Shown: positions 8,477-17,421, numbered from the stretch's first letter. The stretch: DNA of 58,627 bases from Methylococcaceae bacterium (GCA_016715325.1 JADKAL010000010.1:1-58627); one strand, 5' to 3'. Numbers and translations are program-made. The notes: a model not told the origin generated them from the letters alone.

Positions 8477-9142
8477 ATGCGTATTTTGATTATCGAGGAC
8501 GAAATCAATATCCGATCTCAAATTCGCCGTCATCTTGAAAAGCAAGGCTATCAAATAGACGAAACCGGCGACGGCAAAGAAGGCCTGTATTTTGCGACCG
8601 AATACCCAGTCGATTTAGCGATTGTCGACCTCGGATTACCGAGCATGACGGGACTCGACATCATAAAACAATTACGTAAACAAGGCAGCCAACTGCCTGT
8701 TCTGGTGCTTACCGCGCGCGGACGTTGGGAAGAACGGGTGGAAGGGCTTGAAGCGGGTGCCGACGACTATTTAGCCAAGCCGTTCCAAATGGAAGAACTT
8801 TCCGCGCGTGTCAAAGCACTGATTCGGCGGGTTGTCGGTGCACCGCAATCCTTATTGGAATGCGGATCTTTGGTTCTGAACATTGAATCTCAAATAGCGA
8901 CGCTCGATGGACAAGCGATTGAATTAACCACTTTTGAATACCGGATGCTGGAGTATTTAGCGCAACGTTACGGCAAAGTCGTTTCCAAGGATGAGCTTCG
9001 TAATTACCTCTATCCCCACGATCACGATCCGGAAAGTAATGTGTTGACCGTGTTATTAGGTCGTTTACGACGCAAACTCGATCCCGAAGGTATTCGGAAT
9101 CCTATCGAAACGGTCAGAAGCCGCGGCTATCGATTGCAATAA
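8477..9142 (+). CDS. PhoP-like OmpR-family response regulator
   Basis: 221 residues. The receiver domain (1-115) has the acidic pair in IEDE, the phospho-acceptor Asp in LAIVDLGLP, the Thr in LVLTARG and the Lys in YLAKPF. The C-terminal winged helix (about 125-221) has the OmpR pattern, with TTFEYRMLEYLAQRYGKVVSKDEL and the ESNVLTVLLGRLRRKLD recognition segment. The wording AIVDLGLP and AGADDYLAKPF is closest to PhoP/QseB-type regulators. It abuts the sensor kinase gene with no gap, so the pair is one operon. The stimulus cannot be read from the sequence. Confidence 0.9.
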   Translation: MRILIIEDEINIRSQIRRHLEKQGYQIDETGDGKEGLYFATEYPVDLAIVDLGLPSMTGLDIIKQLRKQGSQLPVLVLTARGRWEERVEGLEAGADDYLAKPFQMEELSARVKALIRRVVGAPQSLLECGSLVLNIESQIATLDGQAIELTTFEYRMLEYLAQRYGKVVSKDELRNYLYPHDHDPESNVLTVLLGRLRRKLDPEGIRNPIETVRSRGYRLQ

Positions 9143-10484
9143 GTGCTGAATTCTCTTTATCTCAGATTAAATGTCACCTCTATTCTAGTCCTCGTCATTT
9201 TTTTGTCGGTCTTAGGTGTTGTTATCGATAATGCCTTCAGCGAGAGCGCTCGGCTGGCATTGAAAGAACGGATGTTAGGACAGGTCTATCAATTATTGAC
9301 GACCTCGGAACTCGACGAAAACGATCAGCTTATTATGCCGCTACCGACCGATTTGCCTTATCCGCAATTGGCGTTGCCGGACTCAGGTCTCTATGCTTTT
9401 GTTGCCGTAAACGGAAGCGATCGGCTTTTATGGCGTTCTCCGTCTTTGACTAACCGGCAAATACCCAAGCCGTTTGCGTTAAAAGTCGGCGAAAAAAAAT
9501 GGTCGGAATTAATCATGGAAGATGACAATCATTATTATTTGCTGGGATTCGGCTTTCAACGGACGCTTAAAACAGGCATCTATTCGTACAACTTTCATTT
9601 GATGACGGAAATGCTGCCGTTGTACAAGCAAATCGACCAATACCGTCATCGATTATGGGGCGGTTTTAGCAAGTGCTTTGGTCGTGTTGTTAGCCACGCA
9701 GATTTTGGTACTGCGTTGGGGATTAAAACCGTTACGGAAGGTTAGCCAGGAATTAACGGCTATCGAGTCGGGTGAAAGCAAACATATCGACGGTCTTTAT
9801 CCCAGAGAAATAAAGCTTTTGACCGACAAAATAAACAACCTGCTAGTCCAGGAGCGCGCCCGCCAGACGCGATATCGCAATGCCTTGGCCGATCTGTCGC
9901 ATAGTTTGAAAACGCCGTTAGCCGTGTTGCTCGGCGGTGTCGATCAGCCCGAGACGCTTACCGAAACCGTGCAGGAGCAGAGCCTTCGCATGATACGTAT
10001 TGTCGAGCGGCAACTGCAACGCGCCGGAGCCGCAAACGATACATCGACTTTGCCGCCGGTTGGCGTTCTTTCAATCGCGGAAAGAATTTGCGCTTCGCTC
10101 TCGAAAGTTTATCGTAACAAGAATGTTAACGTTTCCAACCATATTCCTGCCGATCTTCAATTAAGATGCGACGAAGCCGATCTTATCGAAGTCATAGGCA
10201 ACTTACTAGACAACGCTTTCAAATGGTGTGATCAGCGAGTGGAAATCCAAGGCCATAAAGACGGGCATCGGCTGACCGTTAGTGTGTTGGACGACGGTCC
10301 GGGAATCAGTCCCGACAATAGGCAGCATATCTTACAGCGCGGTGGACGTATCGATGAAACGGCGCCGGGGCACGGAATAGGGCTTAGTGTCGTTGTTGAA
10401 ATCGTTGAAGCTTATCAAGGTCGGCTAACCATTGAAGAAAGTCCAATGGGGGGAGCTGCTGTGATGGTCGAGTTTTACGCATAA
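9143..10484 (+). CDS. PhoQ-like sensor histidine kinase, frameshifted as sequenced
   Basis: The gene begins at a GTG directly after the regulator's stop. An N-terminal membrane helix (about 10-30), a periplasmic domain and a second helix are followed by HAMP-like sequence. The H-box DLSHSLKTPLAVL is almost that of PhoQ. The N-box EVIGNLLDNAFKWC and G-boxes DDGPGIS and GHGIGLSVV are intact. The reading frame breaks at a four-T run (9664-9667): removing one T turns GGFSKCFGR into GGLASALVVLLATQ and joins the two halves into about 446 residues. A homopolymer error is the simplest explanation. With the repair, this is a complete PhoQ-type kinase acting on the adjacent regulator. Confidence 0.85.
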
Positions 10485-10526
10485 ATTACAATAATGTTTA
10501 TTGACTATAGGCGCTCAATTGCAGGT

Positions 10527-11807
10527 TTAAGTGGGAATTAATAGCAAATAAATACCAAGACCTACCATTACCAAACCGCTGATTAATTTCAACCATCTTC
10601 CCTCGCTTTCTTGCAACCGTTTTTGACTGAGGGTGATGATACCAAGCGTTAAAATGATAAAGTCGTCAAACATATAGGCAGCGTTGTATAGTAGCAAATA
10701 GCCATAGTAGTTCACCTTATCGAGATTTTTCAGTGTCAGAATTCGGGTGAAAAGTGCAGGAAAGCCGGATGTACACATTAATTCGACAAACTGAACTAAA
10801 ACGGCAAGCGTAACGGCCCCAATCATCGCGGCAGCCAGATTTTGGGCGGAAAGGACGCTTCGCATTTTTGCATAAATTCCAGGTTTAGCCGACTCCGGAA
10901 TCGATAATGAAACGCCGCGTCCGAAAAAACAGAAATCTTTCAGATTGATAGCACCGGCTAGGAGCGCAATGGACGCAATGATAATTTCTGAAATCCTTGA
11001 AAGGCCGATAAACAAGAAGAGATTAAGCCAGGCCGTCATGAATATAAAATACGCGATACCTTCAACCAGAATAAACGAACCCGCGATAGCAAACATTCGA
11101 AACCTGTCCTTCATTGGCGCCAGCAGCGAAATCATTAACAGCAACACCCATAATGAACAAGGGTTAAAGCCGTCCAGTAATCCCATAATCACTGTAAATA
11201 AGGGTAAACCGACCTGATTCAATGTGACTGTGTAGCCCATCAAATCCAGTTGAAAGACTTGGGGATTTTCAGATGTATATGTCGTGCCGGTTTTGCAAGT
11301 TGTCTTTTGGTTGGCCTCGCAACTTTTCAAATTTGAGTGTGGATTTGAAGACCTTTGCGTAGTTAAAGCATTTCGAATCAATGGGCCGGTAGTTTTTTCA
11401 TCCGAATAGCCAATGATTAGTTGATTGCCGATTCGAAAGGCAGGAACCCTTAAACTTGTTTCACCCTGTTGTTCTGCAAACTGCTGCAATTTCTCTAATT
11501 GAGTGGGTTCTGAAGCCAGATCGTGAATCAAAATATTCAGGTTAGGGTTTTCCAGTTTGAGATGTTCCAGGAATGCTTCAGCCTTTTCACAATGCGGGCA
11601 ACCGGTGCGAACAAAAACTTCAATATCGACAGGCTGTGTATTGATTGCATTAGTTTCCTGAATTAATGCACGGTTTAATACATTATTCTGTGCACTGCAT
11701 AGATTAACGACCATTAATGTTAAAAAAACAGCCATAAAGACAAACGGAAAAATTCGTCCGCAATAAAGCGATTTCAGAATCGAAGCTTCGCGTGTTGAAA
11801 ATTTCAT
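10527..11807 (-). CDS. Glutaredoxin-like domain fused to CcdA/DsbD-type membrane domain
   Basis: 426 residues. After an N-terminal hydrophobic segment (about 18-40), residues about 58-145 form a glutaredoxin-like domain with the redox motif TGCPHCEKAE. From about 195 on there are six or more membrane helices of the CcdA/DsbD type, with the paired cysteines in GFNPCSLWVL and ELMCTSGFPAL, the positions used by this family to move electrons across the inner membrane. A single chain could therefore carry reducing power from cytoplasmic thioredoxin to a periplasmic dithiol. It lies downstream of the NosL cluster on the same strand, beyond a GC-only stretch. It could serve the TlpA-like and NosL proteins upstream; that is inference. 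Confidence 0.8.
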   Translation of the reverse strand: MKFSTREASILKSLYCGRIFPFVFMAVFLTLMVVNLCSAQNNVLNRALIQETNAINTQPVDIEVFVRTGCPHCEKAEAFLEHLKLENPNLNILIHDLASEPTQLEKLQQFAEQQGETSLRVPAFRIGNQLIIGYSDEKTTGPLIRNALTTQRSSNPHSNLKSCEANQKTTCKTGTTYTSENPQVFQLDLMGYTVTLNQVGLPLFTVIMGLLDGFNPCSLWVLLLMISLLAPMKDRFRMFAIAGSFILVEGIAYFIFMTAWLNLFLFIGLSRISEIIIASIALLAGAINLKDFCFFGRGVSLSIPESAKPGIYAKMRSVLSAQNLAAAMIGAVTLAVLVQFVELMCTSGFPALFTRILTLKNLDKVNYYGYLLLYNAAYMFDDFIILTLGIITLSQKRLQESEGRWLKLISGLVMVGLGIYLLLIPT

Positions 11808-11881
11808 GACAACGCCATATTGAATGCGGACACCTTCAAAAAACCTTATTAATCCGGCCCTTTAAGGTGGGAACTGAGGGT

Positions 11882-11971
11882 GTGGGGGCCGCCCCCGGCC
11901 CCGCCCGGGGGCCCCCCCCGGCCTGTTTAGGAACCCCCCCCCCGGGCGGGGGGAGGGGGGGGGGAGGGGGG
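11882..11971. other. Low-complexity G/C-only stretch, probable sequencing artefact
   Basis: About 90 bp are almost entirely runs of G or C (runs of 6-11), with TGTTTAGGAA as the only AT-containing island, in a moderately AT-rich genome. No biological feature I know looks like this, and the small frames it opens on both strands are Gly/Pro-only. Read-end noise, poly-G calls or a badly joined gap are likely, so the distance between the flanking genes may be wrong. Confidence 0.7.
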
Positions 11972-11993
11972 TTTAGTCGACACTTCACACGAA

Positions 11994-12030
11994 AACCGGT
12001 ACGTCTGCTAGGTAAGCAAACGTACCGGTT
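11994..12030 (-). terminator. Long hairpin after the NosL-barrel gene, possible terminator
   Basis: An 11-bp perfect stem (AACCGGTACGT / ACGTACCGGTT) with a smaller TGCT/AGCA stem in the loop lies 15 bp past the stop codon of the NosL-barrel gene. On the minus strand it is followed by TTTT only, so termination may be weak and some read-through into the glutaredoxin-CcdA gene is possible. Confidence 0.5.
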
Positions 12031-12044
12031 CAACTTGAAACCTA

Positions 12045-13472
12045 TCAATGCTGGTATCGATCCGGCGCATCGCGAAAAGTCCATTGGATCGCCAAATTTG
12101 CAAAAAAACCATCGCCTAGCTGCACTTGTTGGAACGGTTTCCCCAAGGGATTAACCGAATTAACATAATTTAAATCCTCATAAATCGGTAAGCCGACTGA
12201 ACTACGCAATTTAAAGTTGCCGCCGAAGGCATTCATAAAACGCCAATCGCTGACGAACGCAAGATTAGTCACAGTGCCGCCGCTGTTGCCGATTTTAAAA
12301 TCTTGGTCTTCGTTTTTCCAAGTGTAACTGGAATCGATTTCAATACCGAACATAAGGTCGTAATTCGGCGTATAGTGCAACGCCAGGCCGCCGGTAAGGA
12401 CATCGCCGAAGGCAAATTGATCGTCGTTTTCAGGGTTCACGTTATAAAGCACCGATGCATGTAACCAAATATCTTTCCAGCGTTGCGAATACAGTAAACC
12501 GCCGGTAAAGGTTGCGGTATCTTTACCCAGTTGTAGGGCAGGGCCGGTTGCAATTAGATTTTGGCCTTGTGCGTTAAGTGTCCGGGTTGCACTGAATTGA
12601 CCGGTTGGCAAACTAGTTCCTAGGAGCACTGTGGCGAATTTATCCCAGCGGGTGCTTCGCCAGAGATTATAACGGCCTTCCAGGCTAATATCGCCGATGC
12701 CGTTTTCAGACGCTGGACTATCTGAAATTCCAGCCGGGCTTTGGCTTAAGGTATGCGTTCTTCTTTCAATCCAAGGAACATTGACGAATAATGCAAGATC
12801 GTCAGTCGGAGAGTAGTTGGCGATCAAAGCCTGTTGATGGCCTTCAAACTGCGAAGGCGCACGCGGTTGCGCTTTGTTCTTACCAATGAACTGATCGGGG
12901 GCGGTACTGTTAGAACCGATCTTGAGGTTGTCTTTTTGCGTATAGCCGTAAACCATGCCGACGCTAAAATTGCCAGCCCCCGGCGTGACTGCCGTCCTTA
13001 TTCTGAATGGCGCTGTGGTACCCACGGGGGAGATGTCTTGAAAGGCGATATTGAAATCGATGATGTCGCCGCCTTCTTTCGCGGCAAAGGCCTCCGCTTC
13101 CTCGCGTTTGGCGAAGGCGATGTAATTCGGCACCATGTCGGGAATAACCCGACTGCCCATGACGTAAGTCGCGGTTTCGGCATCGACCAGTTCGCCGGTC
13201 ACCCAGTCGTGCACCTTGACCGATTCGAAAGCATCCAGGCCACCAGCATCTTCCACTTCGCGTAGCATACAGGCGACACCGCAAGTCGATTCCTTGTGGC
13301 CGTCCTTGTAAACCAGTTCGGCGGCGGTACGTTTGTATTCGTCTATCCACATACCGCATACCCGGCAGCTCGGGCGATCTTGCACATGCGGATCTTTGGC
13401 CGCCGCCGGGATCGATAACAATAGCAATTGAAATAACACGAATACAAACCCGATGTTAATTTTGACTGTCAT
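12045..13472 (-). CDS. NosL domain fused to outer-membrane beta-barrel
   Basis: 475 residues. A signal peptide ends near AAAK (about residue 26). Residues about 30-145 are a NosL domain: RPSCRVCGMWIDEYKRTAAELVYKDGHKESTCGVACML, then YVMGSRVIPDMVPNYIAFAKREEAEAFA, with the Cys-x2-Cys-Gly-Met motif that NosL uses for Cu(I). Residues about 150-475 alternate polar and aromatic or hydrophobic residues in many short strands (ALFVNVPWIERRTHT, GDISLEGRYNLWRS, NLAIQWTF), as in MetA-pathway-type outer-membrane channels. The usual NosL is a stand-alone lipoprotein of about 170 residues. The fusion suggests a pore whose periplasmic mouth carries a copper-binding domain. It is the last of seven packed genes and overlaps the TlpA-like gene by 17 bp. 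Confidence 0.78.
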   Translation of the reverse strand: MTVKINIGFVFVLFQLLLLSIPAAAKDPHVQDRPSCRVCGMWIDEYKRTAAELVYKDGHKESTCGVACMLREVEDAGGLDAFESVKVHDWVTGELVDAETATYVMGSRVIPDMVPNYIAFAKREEAEAFAAKEGGDIIDFNIAFQDISPVGTTAPFRIRTAVTPGAGNFSVGMVYGYTQKDNLKIGSNSTAPDQFIGKNKAQPRAPSQFEGHQQALIANYSPTDDLALFVNVPWIERRTHTLSQSPAGISDSPASENGIGDISLEGRYNLWRSTRWDKFATVLLGTSLPTGQFSATRTLNAQGQNLIATGPALQLGKDTATFTGGLLYSQRWKDIWLHASVLYNVNPENDDQFAFGDVLTGGLALHYTPNYDLMFGIEIDSSYTWKNEDQDFKIGNSGGTVTNLAFVSDWRFMNAFGGNFKLRSSVGLPIYEDLNYVNSVNPLGKPFQQVQLGDGFFANLAIQWTFRDAPDRYQH

Positions 13473-13995
13473 AAAATGCTCCTTTGTTTATTACTGTGGT
13501 AAATAATTTTTCAAATTCTTCTATGCTGGCTTCACCCGATAGTTTTTGGCTCAGAATGCCCTCTTCATCAAAAACGTAGGTGACCGGTAAAGCGACAACT
13601 CCAAAACGTCTGGCGGCGGTATTTTCTGGGTCGTACAAGAAAGGGTAGGTTAGGCTGGCGAACTGTTTCAGACGATTATCACTTACTCCAAGATGGCTTT
13701 CGTTGATTGCGATGGGTACGAAACCCTGAGCTTTAAATTTTTGATAAGAAATCTCGAAGGCTAATAAAACGCCTTTGTCGCAGAAGTGGCAGTCCATAGA
13801 CCAAAATCTAAGCAGGAGTGTTTTCCCTTTGAAGTCATCGGGCAGTTTAACTGGTTTACCGTTTATTCCAGTCAGAGCGATTGACGGCATGGGATCGCCG
13901 ATTTCCAGACCCCAGTGTTTTCTCTCACATCCAGCTAATGAAACTAAGATTAATAACAGCAACGAAAAAAATACGGGTTTGTAATGGATTATCAT
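13456..13995 (-). CDS. TlpA/ResA-like thioredoxin-fold lipoprotein
   Basis: 179 residues. A lipoprotein signal ends LAGC with Cys23 as anchor. The fold is the AhpC/TlpA thioredoxin type: GDPMPSIALTGINGKPVKLPDDFKGKTLLLRFWSMDCHFCDKG, with active site CHFC, then VVALPVTYVFDEEG containing the cis-Pro. TlpA-like proteins reduce periplasmic disulfides or keep copper-site cysteines reduced before metal loading. Lying between two NosL genes, with a 4-bp overlap to one and a 17-bp overlap to the other, this copy probably reduces their CxxC pairs. That role is inferred from context. Confidence 0.85.
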   Translation of the reverse strand: MIIHYKPVFFSLLLLILVSLAGCERKHWGLEIGDPMPSIALTGINGKPVKLPDDFKGKTLLLRFWSMDCHFCDKGVLLAFEISYQKFKAQGFVPIAINESHLGVSDNRLKQFASLTYPFLYDPENTAARRFGVVALPVTYVFDEEGILSQKLSGEASIEEFEKLFTTVINKGAFYDSQN

Positions 13996-14492
13996 TGCTT
14001 CCGATCCAATGTTTCTAATAACGTTGGTGTAATATCTGGAAATTGGAGAATCGATTTGCCTTTATGGTCTTCCAGGAATTCCTGCGCAGATTCCTGGTCT
14101 TTGAAAGGCAACAGCTCATGTCCCATCGGCCCCAATACGTCCGAACCGACTACATAAAAAGCACTCTTTGCTTCTATCAACTCGACTTCGTAATAATCGG
14201 TCACAAAAATCGCTTTGATGTTGTCGCTGGTTTTACCTGGCGTGTATTTGCCGGTATCGAAAATGTGTTTGAACATATCCTTGGCGCCATCATAAAAATA
14301 CGAACTGCCGTCCTGAAAATAGATTTGCGCCACCCATTTCGGATATTTGTACACAAACATGCCGCATACCGGGCAGCGGTCGGTTTTTTTGATCTCAACG
14401 GTTTGTTCTTCAGCTAACCCTGTTGTTAGGTAAGAAGCTAAAAATAATATCAACGTTAATCGACCTATTAATGGGAAAATTCTTGTGGTCAT
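13992..14492 (-). CDS. nosL: NosL-family copper-binding protein
   Basis: 166 residues. A signal peptide (about 1-27, LASYLTTGLA) has no clear lipobox, unlike classical NosL. The NosL core is visible: TDRCPVCGMFVYKYPKWVAQIYFQDGSSYFYDGAKDMFKHI, then YYEVELIEAKSAFYVVGSDVLGPMGHELLPFKDQESAQEFL. The CPVCGM motif, the GPMGHELLPF segment and the E-x2-F end helix are family hallmarks. NosL is known to deliver Cu(I) to nitrous oxide reductase. No nosZ, nosD, nosF or nosY is in the window, so another copper protein may be the client. Confidence 0.85.
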   Translation of the reverse strand: MTTRIFPLIGRLTLILFLASYLTTGLAEEQTVEIKKTDRCPVCGMFVYKYPKWVAQIYFQDGSSYFYDGAKDMFKHIFDTGKYTPGKTSDNIKAIFVTDYYEVELIEAKSAFYVVGSDVLGPMGHELLPFKDQESAQEFLEDHKGKSILQFPDITPTLLETLDRKQ

Positions 14493-14495
14493 GAG

Positions 14496-15491
14496 TTACA
14501 TAATCAGGTTTGAAAAAATAATCCGGTATGTGACGATTACAGTAAATGCGCCGTACATCAGGACTGACGTCAGCGCCAGTTTGTTGATAAAGCCACCTAA
14601 AGCGTGTTTGAGGCTTTCAATCTTTCGAAAAGGCAAAATGATGCCGATGCCCGAACCGGCGACGACGCCGCCAAACAACAACACATAAAGCAAATAACCG
14701 ATGTAACTGTAATCCTCCATGATGATGCAGAACGGGCAGTGATGCGTTGGTAGTTCGTAGATATAAATGGAAATGACCGAGACGATGGCAATCAATGCGA
14801 TGATGAATAAGGCAAAACTAAGCAAGGCATAGACATAGCCGCCCCGGTTTTTGAAGTAGAAAACCAAGCCGCTGATCAACGTAATGATCACAGTGAGATA
14901 GAATGCCCATAACGTCGGGATGGCGGGTAACGAGGCAAGCTCGGAACCCAAACCAGCCTTTTTTTCGCCGCTGAACAGGCTACCGCAGCACGAGGTAATG
15001 ACATCCGGCTCCATGCCTAAAAAGTAAGCCGTTTCCAGCAGCGTTTCCAGGACGATAAAGGGCGTGATGACAATCAGCAAAAGATACTTCTTTTTAATTA
15101 GCGGGTAATCGTAGCCCTGATTGTCGGCATGGTTTAACACTAGCCATAAGCCTGAAGTCACAAAGTTAACAACTTTAAGGACGAGCGTGGGATAGCCGAA
15201 AGCATTGACATTCAACGTCCCTGCGGCGCACATGGCGCCAACGAATAGCGTCCTGAGACTATCGGCGGTAAACACAAATAAAAATAGGGACAGCAATTGC
15301 AAGCCGAACACATAACTCAGTACCGTCGATACCAAGTAGGTCTTGCGTTCCAGAATCAGTTGCAATTCCGAACCGCTTTCAATGTTCCAATGCCTCAGGA
15401 TTTGCAGGCCGTAATAAGCGGCATATACCAGCATCAAACTCGACGTATAGGCTGCCAGCAGATTGGCGATGACGGTGGGGTGCAGGATCAC
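14496..15491 (-). CDS. Polytopic membrane protein with Cys motifs in the NosL cluster
   Basis: 331 residues, with about eight hydrophobic segments (for example at 8-28, 54-76, 98-118, 138-158, 196-216, 224-246, 265-290 and 305-325). Two Cys motifs lie in loops: SCCGSLFSG at about 168 and THHCPFCIIMEDY at about 250. HHCPFC is reminiscent of redox or metal sites in VKOR-like and copper membrane proteins, but I do not recognise the family. The gene is 3 bp from nosL and overlaps the ATPase gene by 4 bp, so it belongs to the same export or metal module. It could be a membrane thiol or copper relay; this is only inference. Confidence 0.7.
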   Translation of the reverse strand: MILHPTVIANLLAAYTSSLMLVYAAYYGLQILRHWNIESGSELQLILERKTYLVSTVLSYVFGLQLLSLFLFVFTADSLRTLFVGAMCAAGTLNVNAFGYPTLVLKVVNFVTSGLWLVLNHADNQGYDYPLIKKKYLLLIVITPFIVLETLLETAYFLGMEPDVITSCCGSLFSGEKKAGLGSELASLPAIPTLWAFYLTVIITLISGLVFYFKNRGGYVYALLSFALFIIALIAIVSVISIYIYELPTHHCPFCIIMEDYSYIGYLLYVLLFGGVVAGSGIGIILPFRKIESLKHALGGFINKLALTSVLMYGAFTVIVTYRIIFSNLIM

Positions 15492-16168
15492 GTCGGGTTC
15501 TCCTCGATTTTGCCATCGCGCAGGTTGACCACCTTATCGATCATTTTCGATTCGTAAACCAAAGGATCATGGCTGGTGATGATCACCGTTTTACCTTCAG
15601 CCTTGAATTTTTCGACAATCTCCATAAAACGGTACGACAGCTTGGTGTCCAAGTGGGCGGTCGGTTCATCGGCAATGATAATGCTCGGATTGTTAATTAA
15701 TGCCCGCACAATAGAAACCCGCTGCGCTTCGCCACCGGAAAGCCATTCGACTTTCGATGCTGCCTTGCCGGTTAAGCTTAATTCCGACAAACCGCGGTGG
15801 GCGCGCGCTTTCAAATGCGACCGCTTTTCACCGAGCGGATACGCTGGTAGCATCACATTTTCCAACACGGTAATACCTTTGATTAAATTCGGTTGCTGAA
15901 AAATAAAACCGAATGTTGAACGGCGGATATCGGTTAAAAACCGTTCCGGTAAACTGGTGATTTCTCGCTCTTTGAGTTTCACCCGCCCGGCGGAAGGACG
16001 GCTCATGCAGCCGACGATACTGAGCAGGGTGGTCTTGCCGGAACCGCTGGGGCCCTTGAGGACTGTGACCTTGTTTTCCGGGATATGCAGGCTGACCCCA
16101 TTGACCGCCGAGAATTCGCTCGGTTTCCCTGCATTGAATACTTTCCTGACATTCATCAATTCGATCAT
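15488..16168 (-). CDS. ABC transporter ATP-binding protein, LolD/MacB type
   Basis: 226 residues with all ABC motifs: Walker A GPSGSGKTTLLS, Q-loop FGFIFQQPNLI, signature WLSGGEAQRVSI, Walker B SIIIADEPTAHLD and the H-loop ITSHDP. The length and the GPSGSGKTTLL wording fit the LolD/FtsE/MacB-ATPase group, which drives mechanotransmission permeases rather than import. Its partner is the FtsX-type permease gene 2 bp upstream. In a NosL cluster it may power release or loading of an envelope metal protein or lipoprotein. Confidence 0.9.
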   Translation of the reverse strand: MIELMNVRKVFNAGKPSEFSAVNGVSLHIPENKVTVLKGPSGSGKTTLLSIVGCMSRPSAGRVKLKEREITSLPERFLTDIRRSTFGFIFQQPNLIKGITVLENVMLPAYPLGEKRSHLKARAHRGLSELSLTGKAASKVEWLSGGEAQRVSIVRALINNPSIIIADEPTAHLDTKLSYRFMEIVEKFKAEGKTVIITSHDPLVYESKMIDKVVNLRDGKIEENPT

Positions 16169-16170
16169 GG

Positions 16171-17421
16171 TTAACCTCCGGTATGGCGCATAGCGCTATC
16201 CGGGTCGATCGTCGCCGCCCGCCAGGTCGGCACGATAGTCGCCACGGTGTAGGGGATAACCGTCAGGAAGAATAAGGTGGTCAATTGTTCCGCATTAATA
16301 AACGGTGTCAGCGTAAAATTAGGATAAAGGTTGGACCAGCCTTCCAAGGCGGGCTCGAATATTGCCGAGCCGGTAAAAAACACATGGATATAAGCCAGGA
16401 TAACACCACCTAAAAATGCACTTAACGACACGATGGCACCTTCCCAAAATTTCATTTGGATGACGTCGCCGGTTTCCCATCCGACCGCTTTAAGGATACC
16501 GATTTCCTGGCGCTCGCCTGCGCTGAGTCCAGATGCCTTATCCCAGGCGAAAATGACGAACGCCAGCACGGCAGCTGAAAAAATAACAATCATCATGCCG
16601 CCGCGCCAGTTAAAGATGGAACTGTAGGTGCGTAATATTTCATCGCGGATAATTGGCCTGGCTGAATGGATACGCTTTTTTATTTTCCCGGCGACAGTCT
16701 GGATTTCACTTGGATTTCTCACCGTCACAATCGCATCAGTCACCTTATCGGGACTAATCCCAAACAGTTTTCTGAGATCGGCCTCAGACATCAGGATAAG
16801 GTCTGATGAGACCAGTTCTGAAACAGAAGACAGCTTGCCGACTATTTTCATGTTCATAATTTGTCCATCGGCAGCCATAAATGGCATGTAATCATCCTTG
16901 CCGATACCGCGCATTCTGGCAACTCCATTGCCAATGATCAAAGTGCCGGATTCCAATAGGGCACCTTCGTATTCAAAAAGCGCATGCGCCTCGTGGTTTG
17001 CATGCGGATCGCCATTGTCATTTTCAACCACGGTGGTTTTGCCCTGGTTCTTGTGGCTGTCTTGGTTTTGTGGTGGTGTCATCAGCGTGTAATTGGCGCC
17101 GACCAGACTGTCGTAAAAATAGCCCCACAAACGGCTTTCGACATTAGCAACGCCGCGGATAGATTTTATTTCTTCCAAATAACTGACAGGCAATAGGTCA
17201 TGCCGTCCGGCAACCAAGTTTTGCACTACGATTTCGGGCGACCCTTCCAGGATAAAAGCTGCTTCCCGTTTGATCGCATAAGTAAAAAACATGGTTGACG
17301 CCAGGATAAAAACAATCAAGGTGTAAAGCACTAGCAACCCGATATTTTTTACCTTTCTCCGCATTAACGAAGAAATCGTGAAATCGATAATATAGCGTTG
17401 TTTTTCGATCCAGACGTTCAT
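16171..17421 (-). CDS. ABC transporter permease, FtsX/MacB family
   Basis: 416 residues with the FtsX layout: one N-terminal helix (about 26-48, LLVLYTLIVFILASTMFFTY), a periplasmic domain of about 200 residues, and three C-terminal helices (about 275-295, 325-350 and 375-400). The segment GERQEIGILKAVGWETGDVIQMKFWEG before the second helix is diagnostic for this family. The periplasmic domain has a His-rich insertion near residue 120-150 (GDPHANHEAHA, also DSHKNQG), which could bind metal. It pairs with the ATPase downstream and overlaps the small protein gene upstream by 4 bp. Confidence 0.88.
   Translation of the reverse strand: MNVWIEKQRYIIDFTISSLMRRKVKNIGLLVLYTLIVFILASTMFFTYAIKREAAFILEGSPEIVVQNLVAGRHDLLPVSYLEEIKSIRGVANVESRLWGYFYDSLVGANYTLMTPPQNQDSHKNQGKTTVVENDNGDPHANHEAHALFEYEGALLESGTLIIGNGVARMRGIGKDDYMPFMAADGQIMNMKIVGKLSSVSELVSSDLILMSEADLRKLFGISPDKVTDAIVTVRNPSEIQTVAGKIKKRIHSARPIIRDEILRTYSSIFNWRGGMMIVIFSAAVLAFVIFAWDKASGLSAGERQEIGILKAVGWETGDVIQMKFWEGAIVSLSAFLGGVILAYIHVFFTGSAIFEPALEGWSNLYPNFTLTPFINAEQLTTLFFLTVIPYTVATIVPTWRAATIDPDSAMRHTGG

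Noticed and set aside
11836..12154. Gly/Pro-rich open frames over the G/C-only stretch, on both strands
   Set aside because: They exist only because of the homopolymer runs and lack start context and any domain; the stretch itself looks like an artefact.
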